The notes below the pieces were generated by a model, which saw only the letters and a list, made by a program, of their open reading frames with translations, had not been told where the DNA came from and did not search any database. Shown here one piece after another: positions 1 to 8,941 of a DNA stretch of 38,700 nucleotides. Numbering within the stretch: position 1 is the first letter of the stretch; each line of letters starts with the position of its first letter. The DNA is from an uncultured Opitutaceae bacterium (GTDB taxonomy: Bacteria > Verrucomicrobiota > Verrucomicrobiia > Opitutales > Opitutaceae): NCBI GenBank assembly GCA_903952145.1, contig CAJBES010000238.1, positions 1 to 38,700 on the forward strand, written 5' to 3'. A program made the translations under genes and the position numbers.

Positions 1-302
1 CATCCACTCCTGGCTCGGCGATCAGGTAAACTCTGGCGCTCCAGCCTAAAGTCTAATTATCTATAGACTTTGGTATAAGATGATAACTCTGCAATACAAA
101 CCAGACAATCAGGGGAAAGTCTCGGTCATGGGTGGCAACCGAATAGGATCAGAGGTTGCTGTAAGATGATTTATCATGGATTAGCGGGAGGGGATTCGGC
201 CTTGGCCGTAAGAGTAACTTCAGCGAGTGCCGTGATCACGTGCAAGGTTGGCTCTCTGCCCACTGGAGGCATCACGTGACGCTTCAAAAACGAATATCAC
301 AA
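1..302. other. Leader region without a gene
   Basis: No convincing coding region is seen here. The stretch is less GC-rich than most of the window. It holds an 8-bp perfect inverted repeat, AAAGTCTA at 48-55 and TAGACTTT at 64-71, a smaller one (ATGAT/ATCAT at 166-177), and the palindrome GTGATCAC at 232-239. These may be regulatory sites for the lipoprotein gene that follows, but no clear promoter hexamers with good spacing were found. Confidence 0.4.
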
Positions 303-869
303 ATGCCCTGGTTCGCCCGGCGGCGGTGGCTGACAGTCGTAGTTTGTCGGGCTGTCACATGCATTGTTGCCCTGCTGGCAGCAGGTTGTGCGGTGCTGCC
401 GTCAAAGAGCCACATCCTACGATCGGAGAATTCCCGGGAGAACGGAGTTTATACAAATCGAGTATTAAGCAAAGTAGAGATAAGGCAACTCGCACCCAAG
501 GTAGTTTTGGGTGACGAGTCATATGCCGAGGTCAATAGCGTTTGGCTGAAAGAATGGCACAAGAAATTCCGGAGTGAATTATTGCGAATGGGCATCAGTC
601 GTTGGAATAAGCAATTTGACTGTAACCGATTCGCAGATGCTTACACCGGGCTCGCCCAAATCGAATTTTACCGGGAAACATACCATAACAGCACCAAAGC
701 CCAGGCGCTTGCGATTGGCCCCTACTGGTATGTCACGCGAAATGGAAAATCGCATGCCATCGTGCAAGCATTCACAGAGCGCGGCCGGGTGTTCATCGAA
801 CCCCAGTCGGGTATGGAAATTACCCTGACGACAAAAGAGCAGGGCAGCTCTTTTCTGCAAGTATTCTAG
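303..869 (+). CDS. Putative lipoprotein with Cys/His peptidase-like motifs
   Basis: A 188-residue protein of unknown function. The start at 303 (MPWFARRRW) gives a classic lipoprotein signal: an Arg-rich n-region, a hydrophobic stretch, then LLAAGC, so the mature protein probably begins at that Cys and sits in a membrane. The GTG at 240 would add a poor, non-signal-like extension. The C-terminal half holds FDCNRFADAY, then KSHAIVQAF, then VFIEPQSG. This order (Cys after an acidic residue, His before a beta-strand, then a Glu-Pro-Gln segment) recalls papain-like or transglutaminase-like cysteine peptidase folds, which is inference only. The gene is visibly AT-richer than its neighbours and lies beside a transposase remnant, so it may have been acquired by transfer. 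It stands alone, with no operon partner. Confidence 0.65.
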   Translation: MPWFARRRWLTVVVCRAVTCIVALLAAGCAVLPSKSHILRSENSRENGVYTNRVLSKVEIRQLAPKVVLGDESYAEVNSVWLKEWHKKFRSELLRMGISRWNKQFDCNRFADAYTGLAQIEFYRETYHNSTKAQALAIGPYWYVTRNGKSHAIVQAFTERGRVFIEPQSGMEITLTTKEQGSSFLQVF

Positions 870-890
870 GTTTTTGGAAATTACAGACGG

Positions 891-920
891 TCCGCCACGG
901 GCAAAAGTCCCTGCGGCGGA
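891..920. terminator. Hairpin downstream of the lipoprotein gene
   Basis: TCCGCC (891-896) pairs with GGCGGA (915-920), and inside it GGG (899-901) pairs with CCC (909-911). It lies 21 bases after the stop codon. There is no T-run, so intrinsic termination is uncertain. Confidence 0.35.
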
Positions 921-1149
921 GCTAGTAAATTGCGGGGATAGCAGGAGACACCGTGGACAGAGATTGCCTTGATCTAGCAAGCTGCTGAACTACGGCTTGA
1001 TTTGATATGGCGCGACGATTTTTTAGGGATTTGTGGTGTTGCACATCACTTTGAGCCGCGGGGTGCGCCGCGTTCGGCGTTTTCCGGGTTCTTTTCGGGG
1101 AACTGCGCGGTGGGCGGACGCACCGCGACCCCGGCGGGCCTCCCGCCCG

Positions 1150-1985
1150 CGCCAGCTGCGGTGGGTCGGCGACCAAGAGTTTTGCCATGCGCAGCCGATT
1201 CAGCGTGGCGACGACGGATTGGCCGGCGGCATGGCTGCGTTCCACCCCGCGGTAGCGACTCTTGCGGACCCCGCCGATCGTCTTCGTCCAGCCAAAGATC
1301 TCCTCAATGCGTTTGCGGATGCGCTGGCTCACCGTGTAAGCCGGACTGCGCCGGATGCCCAGTGGGTCCCGGTGGTCGCAGAGTGCGGGGTGCGCCCGCG
1401 GCGAAGCCGGCGGTAGGGTAGCCCTTGTCGGCGCCGATCGACTTGGGCCGGAAACCGCGATTCTTCAGTTCCACGGCATGCTCGACCGCCACCTCGGCTT
1501 CGGGTTCGCTGATCGCGCTGCGGACTTCGAACAGCACGCCAACCCGTTGCGGTTCTGCATCGGCGCGTGGCCGGCGAAGCACAGCCGTGCTGCTTGGCCA
1601 AGCTCACCACCTCGGCGAAGAACAGGTCCGCGACGGCGTGCCGCAGGAGCCGTTCCTGGCTCTGGCTGAACGTCGAAGCATCGAACACGGCTTGATCGAG
1701 CGGCAGATCGATGAACCAGCGGAACATCCGATCGGTTTGCAGCCGGGCGCACAGCTGCCGGTCGCTCCGGACCTTGAACAGCGCCTGCAGGATCTTCGCC
1801 TTTAGCAGCCGCTCCGGTGAAATCGACGGCCGGCCACCCTCGACGTACATCTCCTCAAAGTGCGCGTACATGCCTCGCAACACCTCGTCGACCAGCGCCT
1901 TGATTCGGCGGGTCGGATGATCGGTCGCAATCAGCGCCTCGACGTCAATCAGCGTCAGATCAATCCGCAGCAAACTCCAAACCAC
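1150..1985 (-). pseudogene. Degraded IS5-family (DUF772-type) transposase
   Basis: The remnant reads right to left and is spread over several frames. The intact N-terminal part (1985 to about 1584, GTG start) has the DUF772-type features VEGGRPSISPERLL and MFRWFIDLPLDQAVFDAS. The next recognisable piece, ARLCFAGHAPMQNRNGL, sits in another frame at about 1590-1537. IGADKGY follows in a third frame, and the C-terminal YTVSQRIRKRIEEIFGW segment, holding the catalytic Glu, in a further shift near 1345-1165. The family has a block of roughly 100 residues, with the first catalytic Asp, between the first two pieces; here it is missing. With at least three frame breaks and this deletion the transposase cannot be active. 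I could not identify terminal inverted repeats or a target duplication, so the element's outer limits are unknown. Confidence 0.8.
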
Positions 1986-2220
1986 AACCCAACTGGTCGC
2001 TCTTGTAGTGTAATTAACCGGCCTTTGAGGTCACTAACTCAGAAACGGTGGGCGCTGCATCGTTGCGTCCAGCCTTCTCATTTCGCCCCGGCCCTTGGCC
2101 CCCGCGTCCGGCACAAAGGCCAGTCCCTTGCTCCGACCGTCTGCCGGCGGTCCGGCATTGACCGGCGATGTCGCCCGCTGGTTCATGCCGGGTGCATCCG
2201 GTCAGTTACGACGGTCCATC
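1986..2220. other. Intergenic stretch beside the IS remnant
   Basis: No gene is seen. The part up to about 2050 may belong to the insertion sequence end. The rest lies downstream of the PP2C gene and holds short GC-rich repeats (GCCGG motifs) but no T-tailed terminator. Confidence 0.35.
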
Positions 2221-2946
2221 TCACTCCAAGGCGTCGATAAAAACCAGCACACCGGTCGCGTTGTCGTGTCCGCCCCGGCGAAGGGCCTGGGCGATGATTT
2301 CACGCAGCACCACCTCGGGTTCGTCTTTTCGGGAAAGCAATTTCTCCAATTCGTCTTCATTCACCAGGCGGGTGATGCCGTCGGTGCAAAAAAGGTAACG
2401 GTCGTCCACTTGGATCTCATGGGTGAGCAGATCCGGCTCGGGCGAAGTGGGTTGGCCGATGCAGCGGGTCAGGGCGTTGCGGTTGAACTCGTGAAAAAAA
2501 ATCTTCTCCCCGCGGGACCGACGGACGCGGGCTTCATTTTCGACCGAATGGTCGCTCGTGAGCGCCATCAGCCGACCGGCCCGCCAGAGGTAGGCGCGTG
2601 AATCACCGACATGGGCAAGATGAAGCGAGTGGGCGCGGATATGCGCGAAGGTGAGGGTGGAGGCTATGCCCATTTCCGGGCTGATCAGCTGCCCCAGTTC
2701 CTGCACCGCCACGTTGGTTTCATGCACGATGTGCTTGAGGTCCGGCTCGTCCCGGCCGTGGTGCGCCTTAAGCGCCAGGGTGACCTCCTCGATCGTGCGC
2801 TGGGAGGCTTCGGCCCCGCCGGGCAACCCTCCGACACCGTCGGCCACGCCAAAATACAGCGCGGAAGCATCGCACAGAAAGCGGTCCTCATTGTTGCGGC
2901 GGACATGGCCGATATCACTGAGGGCGGCGGCGCGAAGTTTGATCAT
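2221..2946 (-). CDS. PP2C-family protein serine/threonine phosphatase
   Basis: This 241-residue cytoplasmic enzyme is a metal-dependent (Mg/Mn) phosphatase of the bacterial Stp/PrpC type, which removes phosphate from Ser/Thr residues and usually opposes Hanks-type kinases. The family motifs appear in order: SDIGHVRRNNEDRF near the N-terminus with metal-binding Asp, VADGVGG (Asp35), HVGDSRAYL, LTSDHS, CTDGITRLV and, near the end, GGHDNATGVLV. The length equals the minimal catalytic domain, with no extra sensor or membrane domain. The gene begins 20 bases after the stop of the upstream DinG-like helicase on the same strand, so the two probably share a transcript. No partner kinase is in the window, so the substrate is unknown. 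Confidence 0.93.
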   Translation of the reverse strand: MIKLRAAALSDIGHVRRNNEDRFLCDASALYFGVADGVGGLPGGAEASQRTIEEVTLALKAHHGRDEPDLKHIVHETNVAVQELGQLISPEMGIASTLTFAHIRAHSLHLAHVGDSRAYLWRAGRLMALTSDHSVENEARVRRSRGEKIFFHEFNRNALTRCIGQPTSPEPDLLTHEIQVDDRYLFCTDGITRLVNEDELEKLLSRKDEPEVVLREIIAQALRRGGHDNATGVLVFIDALE

Positions 2947-2966
2947 TGATGGGCGCGGGAGGCGTT

Positions 2967-5033
2967 TCAGTTAAAGGGCTGAAATACGGTGTCGCGATTT
3001 GCCATGGTCAGTCGAGAATGTTCTGCCACAGGCAGGCAGCCAAGGAACAGCCGGCCATAGGACTTGGCGAGCACGCGGGCGTCGAGAATGGTGACGATGC
3101 CGCGGTCTGCGGCGGTGCGGATCAGCCGGCCCACGCCCTGACGGTATTTCATCAGGGCGTCAGGTAGGGTGAGTTCATTGAAGGGGCTGCCGCCATGATC
3201 CCGGATCCACTCGCTGCGGGCCTCGGTAATGGGATGCGAGGGTGGATCGAAGGGCAGCCGGGTGATGATGACCTGCGAAAGCGCAGGGCCGGGAACATCG
3301 ACGCCTGACCAGAAGCTGTCGGTGCCGAACAGGATCCCGTTGCCCGCCTGCTGCAGCCGGCGGGTGAGCTCGGTGCGGGATAGATCCTCCCCTTGCATGA
3401 AAAAAGGCCGGCGGGCCGCGGTAAAATCTCCCTGCAGCGCCTGCGCGACCAGGCGCATGTCATGGTAGCTGGTGAAGAGCACCAGCGACCCGCCACCGAC
3501 ACGCAAAGTGCAGAAACGGATGTAATCGCTGAGCGCGGCGATGGCGAGGCGGGCTTCACCGGGCGAAGGCAGCGGCACATCGGCGGCGACATAGACGCGC
3601 ATGTTGCGCTCGAAATCAAAGGGTGACTGCACCACCGCAGTGCGGGCGGCCTCGGCGCCGACCCGCGTCTGGAAGGGTTCGATCGTTCCACCCATGGCCA
3701 GGGTCGCACTGGTGAACAGGACGGAGGTCCCGCGCTCGAGCAGCAGCTCCCGCAGGCGGGGCGCGATGTCGAGGGGGGCGGTGCGAAGGGTGACGATCTG
3801 CTGCTTGCGGCCCGAGCGTTCGAGCCAGTAGACCGAGCCTTCGTCGGCGACGGAGAGCCATTGGCGCAGGCCCGTCTGGCAGGTCTTGAGCCGGCCGCGC
3901 TGTTCGAGGAGTTCGTCGCGCACGGGCCCCTCGTCGAGCTGGTCGGCGCGGGCGCCGACCACCCGGATGAGTTTCGCGAGGGGTTCGTCGAGCCAGGGCT
4001 CGGCGGCGCCCTCGCCGTGCACGCGCACAATGGGGTGTTTGGTCAGGAGTTTCTCCCGGAGAAAGCCGAAGAACTGCTCCGCCGCCTCGAGGGCGTCGAG
4101 GACGAGCTGCTGTTCCGGGGGGCCGCCGTGTTTCGCCAGCAGGCCGCGGCGGGTCCGGGGATTGAACAGGTATTTCAGCATCCGCTCGGTGCCGTAGCTG
4201 CCGAGGCGCAGCCCGAAGTGTTCCGTGGCGACATCGGGGACCGTGTGTGCTTCGTCGAGCACCACAAAATCATCCGGGAAGAGCACGCCGCGGGCGCCGC
4301 CCTTTTCCGCGGCGCCGCCGGCGTTCATGTGCGCGAAGAGCAGCGAGTGGTTGACGATGATGACCTGGGCGGTGCGCAGCCGCATCCGGGCACGCTGGTA
4401 GAAGCACTGCCCGCAGTCGCAGTGCTTCCGCGAGCAGGCGGAGGAGTCGGCGTTGACCCATTCCCACACCTCGGGCGCGGGAGCCGGCGACAGTTCGTGG
4501 CGCAGGCCGTCGCGACTAGTCGCCGCCCAGTCCGCGATGCGCTGCAGTTCGCTGTGCTCGGGCGAGGCGAAGAGTTCCTGCTTGTCGCGGAGGGCGGCCG
4601 CCAGCCGGGTGGTGCAGAGGTAGTTGGCCTTGCCCACGAGGACGGCGCTCTTGAAATCGGCATAGGCCGCCAGTTCGGGCGTGGATCGGAACACCCGCCG
4701 GCAGAGCGGCAGATCCTTCGTCTCGATCTGCTCCTGCAAGGAGATCGTGTGCGTCGACACGATCATCTGCCGCGACTGGTCCACCGCCTGGATGAGGCCG
4801 GGCAGCAGGTAGGCGAGCGACTTGCCCACCCCTGTGCCGGCCTCGAACAGCAGGGATTCATCAACCGCGAAGGCGGCCGCGGTGGCGCGAGCCATCTGCT
4901 CTTGTTGTGGGCGGTGCTCCAGGCGCAGGCCGTCGTGCAGCCAACCTCCGTCGGCAAAGATTTTGGCGGCAAATTCCGGGGCGCGACTGGGCGGCGGTGG
5001 CAGGTGGTCGTTGTCGTCGCGTAAGCCGATCAT
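2967..5033 (-). CDS. DinG/XPD-type ATP-dependent DNA helicase
   Basis: A 688-residue superfamily 2 helicase of the DinG/YoaA group, which unwinds DNA 5' to 3' and acts on structures such as R-loops or stalled forks. Walker A, EAGTGVGKS, is at about residues 64-72. A four-Cys cluster (ACSRKHCDCGQC, about 198-212) is in the usual position for the 4Fe-4S cluster of XPD-like helicases. The DEAH box, VVLDEAHT, is near 255 and motif VI, RQGVGRLIR, near 629. I chose the ATG at 5033 (MIGLRDDN) because the longer reading to 5150 adds an Ala/Arg-rich segment without family character. The N-terminal exonuclease domain of some Gram-positive DinG proteins is absent. The PP2C gene follows 20 bases downstream. 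Confidence 0.92.
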   Translation of the reverse strand: MIGLRDDNDHLPPPPSRAPEFAAKIFADGGWLHDGLRLEHRPQQEQMARATAAAFAVDESLLFEAGTGVGKSLAYLLPGLIQAVDQSRQMIVSTHTISLQEQIETKDLPLCRRVFRSTPELAAYADFKSAVLVGKANYLCTTRLAAALRDKQELFASPEHSELQRIADWAATSRDGLRHELSPAPAPEVWEWVNADSSACSRKHCDCGQCFYQRARMRLRTAQVIIVNHSLLFAHMNAGGAAEKGGARGVLFPDDFVVLDEAHTVPDVATEHFGLRLGSYGTERMLKYLFNPRTRRGLLAKHGGPPEQQLVLDALEAAEQFFGFLREKLLTKHPIVRVHGEGAAEPWLDEPLAKLIRVVGARADQLDEGPVRDELLEQRGRLKTCQTGLRQWLSVADEGSVYWLERSGRKQQIVTLRTAPLDIAPRLRELLLERGTSVLFTSATLAMGGTIEPFQTRVGAEAARTAVVQSPFDFERNMRVYVAADVPLPSPGEARLAIAALSDYIRFCTLRVGGGSLVLFTSYHDMRLVAQALQGDFTAARRPFFMQGEDLSRTELTRRLQQAGNGILFGTDSFWSGVDVPGPALSQVIITRLPFDPPSHPITEARSEWIRDHGGSPFNELTLPDALMKYRQGVGRLIRTAADRGIVTILDARVLAKSYGRLFLGCLPVAEHSRLTMANRDTVFQPFN

Positions 5034-5226
5034 GAAGCCCGTCACGCAAGCTCCTGCAGCGGCAGCGTGCAATTGAAAAGGCCAATGATCGTGCGAGGCG
5101 GCGGGGAATGGGCTCCGGGAGCAGGCCCAGCGAGCCGCGGATGCTCGCACATGACACTTTCATTTCCGTGCCATTCGTGTGTTTGGTGGCTTGATTCAAG
5201 CCGACGGAACGCGGCTTGAACCGCGC

Positions 5227-6528
5227 CTATCTTTCCAGCTTGATCGGCACGACCGTGCCGGTTTCCCGGGCGCGGTCCGCACCGAAGCCCATCAGGTGGC
5301 CGCTGACCGAATCTTCCAAACCGGTGGAGGAGATGGAAGGAACCTCGCCGCGCAGCACATGCAAAAAGTCTTTCGTGACCCGCCCATCGCCGCCACCGTG
5401 GCCGTCTTGCGCGCCGGTCATGTCGCCTTGGACATTCAGATCGACCGTGCGCTCGGTGTATTCGTGGCCGGGCCGGGGGTCGATGTGGCGGATGACGAAG
5501 TGCGAGTCCTCGAAGCAGCCCTGGATCTCGCCCTTGGTGCCGATGAGGTGGAGGAGCCGGGTTGGGCGTGAACTGCCGCCGATCATGTTGAGCGTGGCGG
5601 TGCAGCCGTCGGCAAACTCAATGGCGACCGATTGGTGGTCCACGACGTCGTTGTCGCACTTCCAGACACAGCGGCCGTAGGGGTTGTCCCCCTTGAGGGA
5701 GGCGTTCATGTCCTCCATGGTCGGGTTTTCGACGTGCTCAAGCCCTTCCCAGACGTAGTATTTCCAGCGGTCGAGGTGGTCGAGATAGTGCTTGCGGGCG
5801 GAGTAAAGGCAGTCGGCCTCGATCGGGCAGTCCACGAGACAACGTGTGCCGGCATCAGGTGGGGCCTTGTCGGGGCGGAACTGGAAATTGCCACCGACAC
5901 TTGAGACGCGCACCGGGGCCACACCACTTTTCATCCATGCGATGAGATCGAGGTCGTGGCAGCATTTCGCCATCAGCATGGTGGAGTGGCACCAATCGCG
6001 GCGGCTCCACTTCCCGCGCACGAAACCGACGGCCATGTGGTGGTAGGAGACATGCTCCACGGCCTGCACGTTGATGATTTCGCCGATGGTCCCCGCCATG
6101 ACCTCGCGCCGGATGGCGGCATAGAACGGTGTGTAGCGCAGCACATGGCAGATGCTGATTTTCCGACCGTATTGGCGGGCGGCGTGAACCAATTGCCAGA
6201 GTTCGTCCTCTGAGGTGGCGAAGGGTTTTTCCAAGAGGATGTCGTAGCCGGCGGCGAGGAGCGGCAGAGAGGTGGGCACATGGTGCTGATCCATGGTGCC
6301 GTTGATGATAAAATCAGCGCACTTGGGCAGGGCGGCGAGGGCCGCAGCACTCTCGTAGCTTTGGGCGGGCTTAAGATTGAACCAGCGCATGGTGCGCGCT
6401 CTCCGTCCGGGCGAAGGATCTGCGACGCCGACAATCTCCAACTCGTCGGGGTGTTGTAACGCGTATTCACCGTAAACGAAGGCGCGGTGACCGGCACCAA
6501 CAATAATGGCCGTGAGCTTAGTTTTCAT
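5227..6528 (-). CDS. Gfo/Idh/MocA-family oxidoreductase with Cys-rich insert
   Basis: A 433-residue NAD(P)-dependent oxidoreductase whose substrate is probably a sugar or cyclitol derivative. The N-terminal Rossmann fold starts with AIIVGAGHRA. The family's catalytic EKP motif is present as LLEKPFATSEDE, and the ICHVLRYTPFY and KCCHDLDLI segments supply the conserved active-site region. The C-terminal half carries an unusual set of cysteines: RCLVDCPIEADC at about residues 228-239 and GRCVWKCDND at about 285-292. This pattern suggests a bound metal ion. The ATG at 6528 gives a start right at the Rossmann strand; upstream in-frame codons overlap the divergent ATPase gene and look non-coding. 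The genomic neighbours give no pathway clue. Confidence 0.87.
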   Translation of the reverse strand: MKTKLTAIIVGAGHRAFVYGEYALQHPDELEIVGVADPSPGRRARTMRWFNLKPAQSYESAAALAALPKCADFIINGTMDQHHVPTSLPLLAAGYDILLEKPFATSEDELWQLVHAARQYGRKISICHVLRYTPFYAAIRREVMAGTIGEIINVQAVEHVSYHHMAVGFVRGKWSRRDWCHSTMLMAKCCHDLDLIAWMKSGVAPVRVSSVGGNFQFRPDKAPPDAGTRCLVDCPIEADCLYSARKHYLDHLDRWKYYVWEGLEHVENPTMEDMNASLKGDNPYGRCVWKCDNDVVDHQSVAIEFADGCTATLNMIGGSSRPTRLLHLIGTKGEIQGCFEDSHFVIRHIDPRPGHEYTERTVDLNVQGDMTGAQDGHGGGDGRVTKDFLHVLRGEVPSISSTGLEDSVSGHLMGFGADRARETGTVVPIKLER

Positions 6529-6633
6529 ACGCAGGGCAAAGGTTGCTAATACCCGCGCCGCGATGGCAAACGCATTAGAATTGGAACTGATTGAAATTGC
6601 GCCCAGTCCGGGGGTGGATTCAGGTGAAGACTC

Positions 6634-8877
6634 ATGGAAACCAAAGCGGACAAGGCGCAGAACTGGGCCGAGGAGCTGGCGGATTTTCTCCGGCAGCAAC
6701 CGGGGGTCGGCGCGGTGCGGATCGATCCGACGGCCCATAAGGTTGAAATAGCGACACTGGGCCTGGTGGATCTTGCCGATCTGCAGGCGCGGCTGGCGGA
6801 CACGATCGCAGCGGTGGAAAAACAGTGGGCGGACCGCGCCGCCGGCAAAGCGCCTGCGGGCTTCGTCCTGCGGCGGCGGGGGGTGGCGACCGAGTTGGGC
6901 CGGGAGACCTGCGTGGCGGTTGAAAAACTCTGGCTCTGGCGCGAAATGGAGTGGCCGGAGCTCGCGCCCGGGACGGCGATGGCGGAACCCGAATGGAAAG
7001 AACTGGCGGTATTGGCCTCGCTCTGCGGCGCCTGCGGCCTGGGCGGTTATCTTGCGCACGTGCTTGCGCCCAGTCTCTCATGGCTCAGTCGCGCGCTGTA
7101 TCTGGTCGGGATTGCAGCGGGTGCCTGGGATGCGGCCAAGGATGCCTGGCCCAACCTGCGCACGCTCAAGCTGGACATCCATTTTCTGATGCTGGCGGTG
7201 GCCGCCGGCGCGATGGCGATCGGGGCGTGGGGTGAGGCGGTGCTGCTCCTGTTCCTGTTTTCCGCCTCCGGTGCAATGGAGGCGTTCGCGCTCGACCGCA
7301 CGCATCGCGAGGTCAGTGCGCTGCTGAAGTCATCGCCCAAGCGCGCCACGCTCCTGCTTGAAGACGGCACCGAACGAGAGGTGGATGTCACCGAGCTGCG
7401 GGTCGGTCAACTCGTCCGCGTCAGGCCCGGCGGGGCGTTTCCCGCGGATGGCGACGTCGTCCGCGGTCGCAGCGCCAGCGACGAGTCCACGTTGACCGGC
7501 GAAGCGGTCCCGGTGGAAAAAAGCGCGGGTGACCCGGTGTTCAGCGGGACGCTGAACCTATGGGGTGCGGTCGACTTCAAGTTGATGCGCCTGCCCTCGG
7601 AGAGCACCCTGCAAAAAATCATCCGGTTGATTCAGTCCGCGCAAAAACTCCGCGCCCCCAGCGAGCGCCTCACCGACCGGTTTGGTCCGCACTACACCTA
7701 CGTCGTCATCCTCGGTTCCCTCCTCATGTTCCTGGTCTGGTGGCTGGGTTTTGATCTGCCGGCCTTCACCAACACCCCAGAGGCAAGATCGGCCTTTTAC
7801 CGGGCGATGACGCTGATGGTGGTAGCCAGCCCGTGCGCGCTGGTGCTCTCGATCCCGTCCGCCATTCTCGCCGCGATTGCCTGGGGGGCGCGGCACGGCG
7901 TGTTGTTCCGAGGTGGGGCCGCGATTGAGAAACTGGCCGAGGTCACGACGGTCGCCCTCGACAAAACCGGCACGCTGACGACGGGCGAACTGGCCGTGGT
8001 CGGGTATGAGAGTTTTCCGCCCGGGCGGGAGGCCGCGGTCATGGAGCTGGCGTATGCGCTGGAGGCGAAATCCGAACATCCCCTGGCCCGGGCGATTGTG
8101 CGCGACGCCAAGGCCCGCGGCGTGCGTGCCATCGAGCTGCACGAGTTTAAAAACATCGCCGGGCAGGGGGTCAGCGGCCAATTCGATGGGGCGCAGGCGC
8201 TGCTGGGCCGCCGCGAACTGTTGCAGGCCGGCCCGCTGGCGCAATGGGCGGAGCAACTGCCACCGGCGCCGGCGGAACTCTCCGAGGTGTGGGTGGTGGG
8301 CCGGGATGTGCTGGGGCGCGTGCTGTTGCGCGACCAGATTCGGAAGGAATCCAAAGCGGTGCTGGCCGCCCTGAAAAAAATGGGCATCCGCACCGTGATG
8401 CTTACCGGCGACCACCGCCAGGCAGCCGAATCCGTGGCCCGCGAGCTGGGCCTCGACGAAGTGCGGGCACACCTTACGCCGGAGCAAAAGGTCGAGGCCA
8501 TCCAGGAGTTGCGCCGGGCGTCACCTGGCGCGCGAGTGGCCATGGTGGGGGACGGGGTCAACGATGCGCCTTGCCTTGCCGCCGCGGATGTCAGCGTGGC
8601 GATGGGTGCACGGGGCAGTGATGCGGCTTTGGAACAGGCTGAGGTGATCCTGATGCACGACCGGATCGATAACTTCCTTGCGGCGGAACGGCTGAGCCGG
8701 CGGGCCCGTGCCATCATCCGCCAGAACCTCAGCATTTCACTGGGCGTGGTGGTCGTGATGGTGCTGGCCACGGTCCTGGGAACGGTGCCGCTGGCGATCG
8801 GCGTCGCTGCGCATGAGGGCAGCACCGTCGTCGTCTGCCTCAATTCGCTGCGGCTTCTGTTCGGGAAAAACCGCTAG
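6634..8877 (+). CDS. P1B-4-type heavy-metal-exporting P-type ATPase
   Basis: A 747-residue inner-membrane pump that uses ATP to export a transition metal. All P-type hallmarks are seen: the actuator TGEAVPVEK (near 288), the phosphorylated Asp in DKTGTLT (Asp443), and the hinge motif MVGDGVNDAPCL. The metal-site motifs decide the subclass. Transmembrane helix 4 has SPC (Ser399-Cys401), not CPC, and the last helix has HEGST (His727). This pair marks the P1B-4 group, whose known members (CoaT, PfeT, CtpD) export cobalt or ferrous iron, so that is the inferred substrate. The first 110 or so residues look like a metal-binding HMA fold but lack the CxxC pair. No metal-responsive regulator is adjacent. 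The gene is divergent from the oxidoreductase gene across a 105-base gap. Confidence 0.93.
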   Translation: METKADKAQNWAEELADFLRQQPGVGAVRIDPTAHKVEIATLGLVDLADLQARLADTIAAVEKQWADRAAGKAPAGFVLRRRGVATELGRETCVAVEKLWLWREMEWPELAPGTAMAEPEWKELAVLASLCGACGLGGYLAHVLAPSLSWLSRALYLVGIAAGAWDAAKDAWPNLRTLKLDIHFLMLAVAAGAMAIGAWGEAVLLLFLFSASGAMEAFALDRTHREVSALLKSSPKRATLLLEDGTEREVDVTELRVGQLVRVRPGGAFPADGDVVRGRSASDESTLTGEAVPVEKSAGDPVFSGTLNLWGAVDFKLMRLPSESTLQKIIRLIQSAQKLRAPSERLTDRFGPHYTYVVILGSLLMFLVWWLGFDLPAFTNTPEARSAFYRAMTLMVVASPCALVLSIPSAILAAIAWGARHGVLFRGGAAIEKLAEVTTVALDKTGTLTTGELAVVGYESFPPGREAAVMELAYALEAKSEHPLARAIVRDAKARGVRAIELHEFKNIAGQGVSGQFDGAQALLGRRELLQAGPLAQWAEQLPPAPAELSEVWVVGRDVLGRVLLRDQIRKESKAVLAALKKMGIRTVMLTGDHRQAAESVARELGLDEVRAHLTPEQKVEAIQELRRASPGARVAMVGDGVNDAPCLAAADVSVAMGARGSDAALEQAEVILMHDRIDNFLAAERLSRRARAIIRQNLSISLGVVVVMVLATVLGTVPLAIGVAAHEGSTVVVCLNSLRLLFGKNR

Positions 8878-8941
8878 GGGTGGAGATTGGCGCCGCGTTG
8901 CACGGACCGTCGTGGCTTGGAATCGCTACCGCGGTCCTGGT

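Noticed and set aside
3861..5024. Long open frame antisense to the DinG-like helicase gene
   Set aside because: Its protein has no recognisable family features and is explained by the high GC of the opposite strand, which has clear helicase motifs.
8904..8937. Hairpin GGACCG/CGGTCC between the ATPase and L,D-transpeptidase genes
   Set aside because: Long irregular loop and no T-run; not strong enough to call a terminator.
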